A stretch of 26,972 nucleotides of DNA from Chara braunii (taxonomy: Eukaryota > Streptophyta > Charophyceae > Charales > Characeae), in assembly GCA_003427395.1 (NCBI GenBank), contig BFEA01001044.1, positions 97,484 through 124,455 on the forward strand, given 5' to 3'. This document shows positions 20,329 through 26,972 of this stretch, one piece after another. The position numbers and the translations under genes are program-made. How positions within the stretch are numbered: the stretch's first letter is position 1; every line of letters begins with the position of its first letter. Below the pieces are notes generated by a model, which saw nothing but the letters and a program-made list of their open reading frames with translations, made no database searches and was not told the origin of the DNA.

Positions 20329-20893
20329 GAGGCGTTGTTGAGCGCATCGGCCCCCTCGTGAGCGAGGGCCCTCCCGGCCGCGTCACACAGGAGAAACTTC
20401 GTCTTTTAACTTTTAGAGACAACTCAGGGACGACACGGTAACCCGCATCGACCTTTTGCCGCTCCGGCCGAGTGCGCCAGCTGTACATCCCGTGGTCCAC
20501 TTGGCGTTAACCAAGCGTACCTATACTTCAGCGAGCGAGCAAACGCCCTCGGCTGACCTACCTCTGCAATTGCATGTAAAAACTTTCGCACGTGGGTCAG
20601 TAGCTCGATAGGGATATGCCCATGAGGGTGGTGACAACCCCTTAGGGAAGGAAAGCTTATGCCCCCCGGAAACCTACCCTGTCGTAGGGGACCTCGGGAT
20701 GTACAGCTGACGCACCCGACTAGAGCGGCGACGAAAAGACTCGACCACGCCCGTCTCGGCGGTTCGCGGGGTTGTTGAGCGTCGTTCCCGAGTTGTCTCT
20801 TGGTTTTGTTTTGTTTATCTCCTGCGTGACATAGCCGGGAGGGCTCCCGACCTTTGCAAAAAAGGCGGGAGCCGATGCGCTCGACAACGCCTC
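20329..20893. repeat. Long inverted repeat enclosing the third GC-rich module
   Basis: Left arm about 20329-20492, right arm about 20695-20893, opposite orientation. GAGGCGTTGT (20329-20338) pairs with ACAACGCCTC (20884-20893). A 15-bp perfect inner match joins 20478-20492 with 20695-20709. Arms are imperfect elsewhere. The ~200-bp centre plus right arm is the third copy of the GC-rich module (20513-20886). Its hairpin is GGCTCCCG (20842-20849) with CGGGAGCC (20866-20873); the left arm has CCCTCG/CGAGGG (20353-20368) at the mirrored place. It may be a foldback element or a local inverted duplication. No flanking target duplication was seen. Confidence 0.65.
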
Positions 20894-20938
20894 TGAGGAG
20901 AGTTGAGCGCTAGGAAGCGAGGGAGAGTAGAGGAGATG

Positions 20939-21007
20939 GGCAGCGGGGGAGACTGGTAACAGGCAGCGGGGGAGACTGGCAACAGGCAGCGAAGAAGACT
21001 GACAACA
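20939..21007. repeat. 23-bp minisatellite, three units
   Basis: Units at 20939-20961, 20962-20984 and 20985-21007, of the form GGCAGCGGGGGAGACTGG plus an AACA-type end. The third has three or four changes. A partial fourth unit starts at 21008. The 23-bp length is not a multiple of three. Confidence 0.9.
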
Positions 21008-21159
21008 GGCGATGGGGTGAAGACAAAGGAGGTAAGGAGCGGGGGATGCAGCACCGAGAAGGGAGAAAAGGAGGGATAAACCTAGGCGTGATTTCGCACC
21101 GGGTACATCCGCTGATAAAGAAAACAAAGATGGCGGAAGAGCGGGCTGGGGGCAGTAGG

Positions 21160-21560
21160 AGGAACTTAGCTCGCTCGATTCTTACTGGAATCGAGCGAGG
21201 AAAGAGGTGATTCCGAGGGTTCAAGGTACGACGAATCCATTAGTAAGATTAGATTTGGATGAAAGTTAGTAAGAAGAGAAACTAGTAGAGAAAGGCTTGC
21301 GTGAAGATGGCGAAGAGTGAAGAAAATGGAGAGTGATAATTGTTATAACTCAGTCGATGCTTGAGTGTTTTCGATGGTGTAAGATACTAAACAGGGGTTT
21401 TCGGGGCTGGCGACCTTGAATATGAAGTCGGAATTAGTAAAGAGTTAGTTGGAAGAAAGTCAGTAGGAAAAATATATGCGTGAAAGTAGTGAAAATGGAG
21501 TTGTGGCGGGGATTAGAAACCGATATTCCGTTCGATTCTTGATGAAATCGAGTGTGGGAA
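21160..21560. repeat. Hairpin-bearing units, right set
   Basis: A perfect 12-bp stem, CTCGCTCGATTC (21170-21181) with GAATCGAGCGAG (21188-21199), and a 6-bp stem, TCGATT (21532-21537) with AATCGA (21546-21551). Both are followed by GGAAAG, then GG-G-AATC or GATTC, then GAGGGTT or GAGGTTTT, as in the left set (14161-14490). The set sits just before copy C, and the left set lies upstream of copy B. Confidence 0.55.
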
Positions 21561-21951
21561 AGGGGTAATCAGAGGTTTTGGGCCATTGCGAACGCAATGG
21601 CGTAGTTAGTTTTTAGATTGGGAGCATAGGTTTAGTGGTGGAATAGTTTTTGAACCGCGTGAGAAAGAAGTTTGCACCGGAGATGCATCTGGCTGCGTTC
21701 CAGTGAAAAGTTTATTCCGGCGTTGTCCAAGATATCGGTGGGAGTAACACGGGACGAACCACAAAGTTGGGTACTCAACTGTTGGCCGATGCGTTGATCG
21801 TCTTGACGGCGGAGTAGCCTCTCTCTATCTCCATGCGAGCATGGATGAAAGTGCAGTGTATCCTTTTGTGCTCTAGCATAAGATTAAATAAGTTTTTGGT
21901 TTGGTGTCGCGGGTCAGATAAGGGGCAACAGGCGCAGCGGCTGAAATTCGG

Positions 21952-21972
21952 ACACACACACACACACACACA
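21952..21972. repeat. (CA)n microsatellite, short allele in copy C
   Basis: Ten CA units at the position where copy A has about 28. Confidence 0.95.
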
Positions 21973-23494
21973 GAAAGAGACCTACATACATCATGCAACC
22001 CTCTATAGAAGACGGTGGAGTGAATCTCCGTTGACGTCAGCGGAAGATCTATTCGCGTTTTGTGGGAGCATTGCCGCAGCGAGAAAACAACAGCAAGCGC
22101 ACCTCCATTGTCGAGATTCATCACTTATTTGCCAAAGAACTGGTGGTGCATACCTCCTCGCGAATGTGGCTGATGAAACTTGTTGGATGTACGAATTAAC
22201 CATTCTAATTTCAATCGAAGCACCTACGATTTGTAAAGGCACAGATTCGAGTTCGAATGCCGATAGGATTTGATGACTGAAGGTGAATCTGAGGGTAGTT
22301 TGGGCATCCGGTTCGACAGAATGCTATCTGCAGCGCAGCGTTTATCATTGACAAGGGTTAACCGGCTGGGCTACCAATATTGTCGTTGCTCAAGATTCGC
22401 CGCTCTATCACCGAACAAAATTTGGTGACTCAGATGTTCCCTAGTCCTCCTGAACAGAAACGACCACTAGTTAACCCAGTTCGATGTCTATGCGGATCAG
22501 AACTGGTGTGTACTCAAGTACCGACGTTGTGCTGAGGGAGAGCGTTGTTGTATTATGGAGGTCGTTGATTACTGCGACAATAGTGTGGTGCAGCCTGTTA
22601 CAGCGGTTGTTGTTGCTCCTTGACCGAGTCGCCAGTTTCTTGAAACTGAGGTAGATGTTGATTGACGCTGGTTGTTGTAGTTGTACTATGGGGAACTGTT
22701 ATCGAATTCTTTGGCTATTGGTTGATGGTTATCAGATTGGTGTGGCCGACACAGTTGATTTTTGAACAGATACCACTACTTGCGACATGTCTTATTGTGC
22801 GTCCATCGTGTCGTATCGTGCGTACTGTTGTTCAACTGAGTATTGTTGAGTTTTCACTTGCACTTTAAATAAGAGCACAAAGGTGTGTTCTATTCGAACA
22901 CAACCTTCTAGCCTGCGTAGCTACATTTTGATGAGGTTGACCCAGTGTTTCTATTTAAGTTTAACCTCGTCATCTGATTTTTTACCGCCATTGCGGGGGT
23001 CCTCAGGTGCGTCAAGGAACCAAGGCCCTCTCACGTGAGTCTAAGTGTACCTCTCTTGGATTTAAGTGACTCAAACTTTCTCCCTCTTCCTTTCTTACTC
23101 TAAGTTTAGTCCTGTTCGGAGAGGAAGGCGACAGGGGGGATTGCAACCCGTAGGACCGCAACAAAACTCTGTGAGGAGTCAACCCACGGATTGCGGGAGC
23201 TTTGCCGGAACTCAGGAGGAGTTCTTGAGGCAGGGAACTGAGAGGTAACGATTTCATCCTTCCTTTATAAATCCAGTTATAACCCATATTCGTACTTCTT
23301 GCTATATTTGACTGAGTATATTCTAAGCATCACTACTTTGACTTTCAGGACATGATTCAGACTTAAGTAAAGAAATGCATGTGTAATGTTAGTTTCAATT
23401 TTGTTGCCTTACTGAAAACAGATTGCCGGATTGCACCTGGGGGAAGGATGGGAGGAAGGAAGTATTGTTTGTGTCTGACTGGGTCAATCAAAGG

Positions 23495-24630
23495 ATGGAC
23501 AAATCTCCATAAGTTTGCGGAGACCATGTGCTATGTTTATTTTTCAGTTGCCTGGAGGACCAGACAAGTTTCATAAGTTTATGTAGTCTGGTTGCTCTGA
23601 CTTCGAGGGTTGTCTATGGTTTACTTTTTAGGAATCAACCATTGTCCCATAAGTTTGGGTAGCTTGGTTGCCGTGCTTATTTTGGATTTTCTCAGTTTCT
23701 TTTGGGTTTGAACGAGGCGGTCTGAGTATATTCCATAAGTTTGGGTGGCTCAACCACTTCCTGCTTTATCATTAAGAAAATAAATCAGGCAGAAGGTCAG
23801 ACATGTTCCATAAGTTTAAGTGGTCTTGGTCCAATATCACGCACATGCTAGAACCAAAAGGTTATAGCTTGGCTGTATTTTACTACTACTTTACCTATGA
23901 AGAGGTTAGTCAGGCATTATCCGGTAAGTTTGGGTGGTCTGACTATAGCTTATCACAACTGAAGAGAGTTAATTAACAAAAAACTTGTGGTAAGAAAGGG
24001 CAGGCTTAACCTTGAGCTAAGATGCTCGGTTCATTGATATGTTACCTTAAAAGATTAAGTGCACACGTGGTTAACGAGGGGTGTTATTTTCGACCAATTT
24101 CGCATCGAATTGCACTGAAACTGTCATATTGTGCTGATTTTTTGCTTTTTTTTTTGTTTTTCTTTATGTGTGATATATATGTGTTTTAGGGTACGTCATG
24201 TGTGCAGTTTTGACATGTTTGGATCACTAATAAAAAAGTTGGCATTTTGTTGTTGGAAGCTTCATTTTGATTTGGACAGTGTCTTTGTGTTAGGGTTTCA
24301 TAGTGTTTTTTTATTTATTGTTTTCGTTTGTTTTTTGCCTGTTTTATTTTTTGATGTTTGCACCATGGTCTCATATCGTTTGTTTTTAAAACTTTTGATG
24401 AAATTCGCACCGCAAATGCGAACAAAAACTTCGAATATTTGGGTCCTTGTTAACCGTCTCTCATTAAGTGTAGATAATTATATATAAACTAGGGTAGTTA
24501 AATAGTTCAGGGCGACTAAGCTGGCTAACCTAGTTATGTGCGTAAGGAAGAGAAAATTTGTTGTGCCCTCTGTTTGTGTATACCTAATGGCTGAGCTAGA
24601 CATTGTTTCATAAGTTTGGGTGGTCTAGCT
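23495..24630 (+). ncRNA. Hairpin array 1 in copy C
   Basis: Stems: ATGGAC/GACCAT with one mismatch (23495-23527), ACCAGAC/GTCTGGT (23559-23565, 23586-23592), AATCAACC/GCTTGGTT with one T·G and one C·C (23633-23669), TGAGT/GCTCA with T·G plus outer GGT/ACC (23719-23755), AGAC/GTCT (23799-23826), TAGTCAGGC/GTCTGACTA with one G·T (23907-23915, 23937-23945) and AGCTAGAC/GTCTAGCT, perfect (24594-24601, 24623-24630). The site near 24515-24534 is weak. The array is interrupted by the insertion at 24064-24462. Confidence 0.55.
24064..24462. mobile_element. MITE-like insertion with 8-10 bp target duplication
   Basis: This 399-bp segment is absent from the same site in copy A. It is flanked by ATTAAGTGCA (24054-24063) and ATTAAGTGTA (24463-24472); copy A has one ATTAAGTGCA. 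The ends are imperfect inverted repeats around GGTTAAC-AGG, followed by a second partly inverted stretch with TTCGCAT. A duplication of 8 to 10 bp fits hAT-like or Mutator-like transposases, and the family cannot be settled here. The inner T-rich open frame (24131-24487) is Phe-rich and runs past the right end, so it is not a transposase. Confidence 0.75.
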
Positions 24631-24829
24631 TTACGCCTTCTGTAAGCCGGGTGTGAGGGACAAATAATTGAAAGACTATGAACTATTGTTTGACAAGGTT
24701 GACTTTAAGATGGTGAGAGTACTTACGTTTGTGGCTTGACTTTGTATGTGGCTTACTGAGAGTACTACTTAGTCTAAGTTTCAGTTTGAAAGGTAGCTGC
24801 TTTAGTTGCTCGCATATTCTGTGATCATT

Positions 24830-25430
24830 TCGTAAACTTAGCTTTATATAAAGTTTGGTAAGTTACTTTCTTTACGGGAAGTGTTGCGAAAATTTCTGCA
24901 GATCTATGAAGTTTGTTAAATTTTGGCTTTCAAAAGTCTAGTTTGTCTAAATTTTATATATGACTTAGTAAAAATATGGGAAGTCTCATTTTCTAAAGGG
25001 AGTGCTGCCAAAATTTTTACTAATTCAAGGAGTTAGACGAAATTGGACCTTGAGATGCTAAAGATATTTTATGTTCTAAACTTAGCTTTATATGAATTTG
25101 GGAAGTCTCCTTTTTTAAACGGAGTGCTGCCTAATTTTTTACAGATCTAAGGACTTAGTTAAATTTTGTATTAAGTTAAACTCGATTTTGTTTTGAGTTC
25201 GCATCCGACTTAGTATAAAATTGGGAAGTCTTCGTTTCCGAAGGTAGTGCTACCCAAATTTTTAGTAATTCAGGGAGTTAGACAAAGTTTGACTTTCCAA
25301 GACTTAGAGAATACTTTTGCCTTTATATTCGAGCTCGTATAAATTTTGAAAAGACACTTTTCCTATAGGAAACGCTGCCGAAATTTTCCTGGCTTAAAGG
25401 AGATAGGTTATATTTTGACAGGTTACGATG
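24830..25430 (+). repeat. Five ~120-bp tandem units (array 2) in copy C
   Basis: Units start near 24845, 24968, 25090, 25213 and 25337. Hairpins with different arms occupy the same place: CTCC/GGAG (25107-25110, 25121-25124), CTTCG/CGAAG (25230-25234, 25239-25243) and TTTCC/GGAAA (25359-25363, 25368-25372). Flanking AAGTCT before and GTGCT or CGCTGCC after are kept. Confidence 0.7.
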
Positions 25431-25694
25431 CTAACGATTCACTCTGTGTAGAAGAAATTTTGTCAAAAATCTACCTTTCCTTGGACACTTGCTTAGAGGT
25501 AGGTTTAAACTTAGTTAAGTAGAATGATTTGAAACAAGATCGTGATACGAGGATTATTCTCCATGGACTTATAAAGTTGTCATGGGGATTGGTCTGTCTT
25601 GTGTTACAAGTCCTCTTGATTGATTGATCTATAATTTGGGGTAGATTCAGCTTGATCCTACAGGGATCATCTTCTGTTATCACAGAACAAGTCG

Positions 25695-25717
25695 GTTGCC
25701 GATTCGTCGGTTTACGA
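25695..25717 (+). other. 23-nt identical block with TTCG hairpin (copy C)
   Basis: CCGA is at 25699-25702 and TCGG at 25707-25710. Identical to copies A and B. Confidence 0.7.
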
Positions 25718-26081
25718 TTCAACTCCAATCCACTCTTGCCACTCAACCTAAAGGTTTTAACCTTGTGGTTTGAATTGTTTCATTGTGCTTTTACTCGGAC
25801 TTTATTGAATGACCATTTAATAAAGGTACTGAGTATTTTATTGTTGGAATGGTGCATGAAGGTCTAGATTTGTATGACTAAAGCAAGGGGTGTGAGAGCA
25901 GAGAATGGTTGAAATTGACCCCACGTAGTGCGTGGACTTTTGGTTGAATCTTTGATGTGATTGCATGTACGTTTGGTGGTTCAGACTTTGAATTTGAATG
26001 TCTGCGATCACATACATATATATGGCTGAGAGGAGCCCCACTGTGATTGTGAGAAGTGATCGTGATATACTTTTAACCCCT

Positions 26082-26110
26082 TTATATATATATATATATA
26101 TTTATATATA
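26082..26110. repeat. (TA)n tract
   Basis: TA-rich run in copy C. Shorter TA runs occupy the same place in A (near 4093-4102) and B (near 18618-18634), so this is an expandable site within the repeat. Confidence 0.9.
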
Positions 26111-26239
26111 CATGCACATACGTACGCGTTAGGTGTTTGCATGACATGTTGTGAAAATGCCCAAAGGTTAAACGGATTATGCCTTGAGAGAAAAGGGAGA
26201 TCATTTTGTATCCTTTGTCTTTTACAGTTTTTTATATAG

Positions 26240-26640
26240 TTTGATGTTGTAGTCCGTGACAGCCGTCAAAGTCAAACCCCTTGACTTCTCTCTCGGCCCT
26301 AAATGATGGAGCTCGTCTCCAGGGCGATAAGAGACGATTGTCACCACAAGTATGAACCTTTATACCACCCACTCTCCGCAGGATGCAGAAGAGGGAGTGG
26401 TTCTCAACCGCACTTGGCAGTTGTCTAGCGCCGAGAGATCAACCCCTCGAGGCGCGTGTCAGCCGACACTTGAATGTCGAATGCAACCCTCGAGATTAGC
26501 GAGGACCTCATGAGTACGGGTACGACATAGTATGCCATCATTGTTACTGTTTGAGTATGCACGCATTACGAGTCGATATGAGTTAGCCCTATCTCCGCGC
26601 GGTTATACGAAGTCTCACACACGTCGCCTATCCGATTTCC
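26240..26640 (+). ncRNA. Conserved block with competing short hairpins (copy C)
   Basis: Counterpart of 4236-4620. GTGTC-AGCC-GACAC is at 26456-26469. The alternative partner is shortened to GACA/TGTC, because the next arm reads ATGTC (26474-26478). Confidence 0.45.
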
Positions 26641-26831
26641 GTGTCGGAAGGTTATGGGATGGACACTAAGGAGACTAGGAGTATTGTTGTGTTGTTTGTT
26701 TTGTGTCGTTCTATATGTGTGAGTGTTGGTGTAACACGTGGTGAGTGAGATGCGTCCTAGTCGACCAACGATGGGCCGTGCTTGGGACTTCAACCCTCAA
26801 GCACTCGCGGTTAACGACCACTTGTTATATG

Positions 26832-26972
26832 TTTTTTTTTTTTTTTTTTTTTGCTTGTTTTTTCAGCCGCTTCAAGTCATTTCAGGAATTTCAGGTGGGG
26901 ACCTGAAACCGCTGAAGTGGCTGAAGCTTCTGAATGGGGTTTCAGGTACCCCCACCCAAATGGTTGGATAGG
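26832..26972 (-). mobile_element. Poly-T-bounded TTCAG element, possible retroposon, runs off the window
   Basis: Copy C homology ends near 26815, followed by 21 T (26832-26852) and TTCAG-rich palindromes. TTTCAGGT (26889-26896) pairs with ACCTGAAA (26901-26908). Outside it, TTCAGCCGCTTCA (26862-26874) pairs with TGAAGTGGCTGAA (26913-26925) with one imperfect pair. Read on the minus strand, the T run would be a poly-A tail, typical of LINE- or SINE-derived retroposons. The element is cut by the window end, so its class is unknown. It resembles 1-155 in word content. Confidence 0.5.

Larger units (their letters stand above)
21835..26815 (+). repeat. Long repeat family, copy C
   Basis: Near full-length match to copy A, beginning at the GAGCATGG words near 21837. 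It differs from A by a shorter CA tract, the 399-bp insertion at 24064-24462, loss of part of array 2's first-unit flank near 24810, and truncation near 26815. There the GC-rich module should follow, but a T-rich insertion begins instead. Confidence 0.85.

Noticed and set aside
22170-22176. CTGATGA as a hammerhead ribozyme core
   Set aside because: Copy A has CTGATGG at this place and the required GAAA and cleavage-site stems were not found.
24131-24487. 118-codon Phe-rich open frame in the MITE-like insertion
   Set aside because: Low-complexity T-rich DNA; the frame runs beyond the element's right border.

Overview
The window is eukaryotic, repeat-dominated DNA with no intact gene that I can support. 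The evidence is CA and TA microsatellites, three large diverged copies of one ~5 kb repeat, a small transposon with a target-site duplication and imperfect inverted ends, a 21-T tract that looks like a retroposon tail, and a broken Gag-like reading frame with a CCHC zinc knuckle. The lineage cannot be fixed from this sequence; a fungus, alga or plant are all possible. Long open frames are few and mostly differ between repeat copies, so I treat nearly all of them as chance.

Layout. 1-155: TTCAG-rich palindromic fragment. ~160-5160: copy A of the long repeat. 5160-7530: unassigned. 7530-9305: degenerate Gag-like pseudogene. 9306-10800: unassigned. 10804-11392: cluster of perfect short hairpins. 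11598-~13830: two tandem units of ~1.05 kb. 13868-14490: units each carrying a hairpin. 14500-15950: unassigned. ~15955-20130: copy B, more diverged and lacking a recognisable 5' kilobase. 20329-20893: long inverted repeat. 20939-21007: 23-bp minisatellite. ~21160-21560: further hairpin units. ~21835-26815: copy C, close to A, interrupted at 24064-24462 by a MITE-like insertion. 26832-26972: poly-T plus a TTCAG palindrome running off the window.

The main observation is inside the long repeat. The same collinear series of structures appears in A, B and C. First come about eight hairpins over ~0.7-1.1 kb, with stems that differ from site to site yet stay complementary around a shared ~20-nt loop. 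Then come five ~120-bp units, most with a small hairpin of variable but complementary arms. Then follow a CCGA-TTCG-TCGG hairpin in a 23-nt block identical in all copies, and a ~385-bp conserved block with competing short stems. Mismatches in the better stems are mostly G·T on the + strand, which are G·U pairs in a + strand RNA. I infer that the repeat may specify a long structured non-coding RNA transcribed left to right. Transcription and function cannot be shown from sequence alone.
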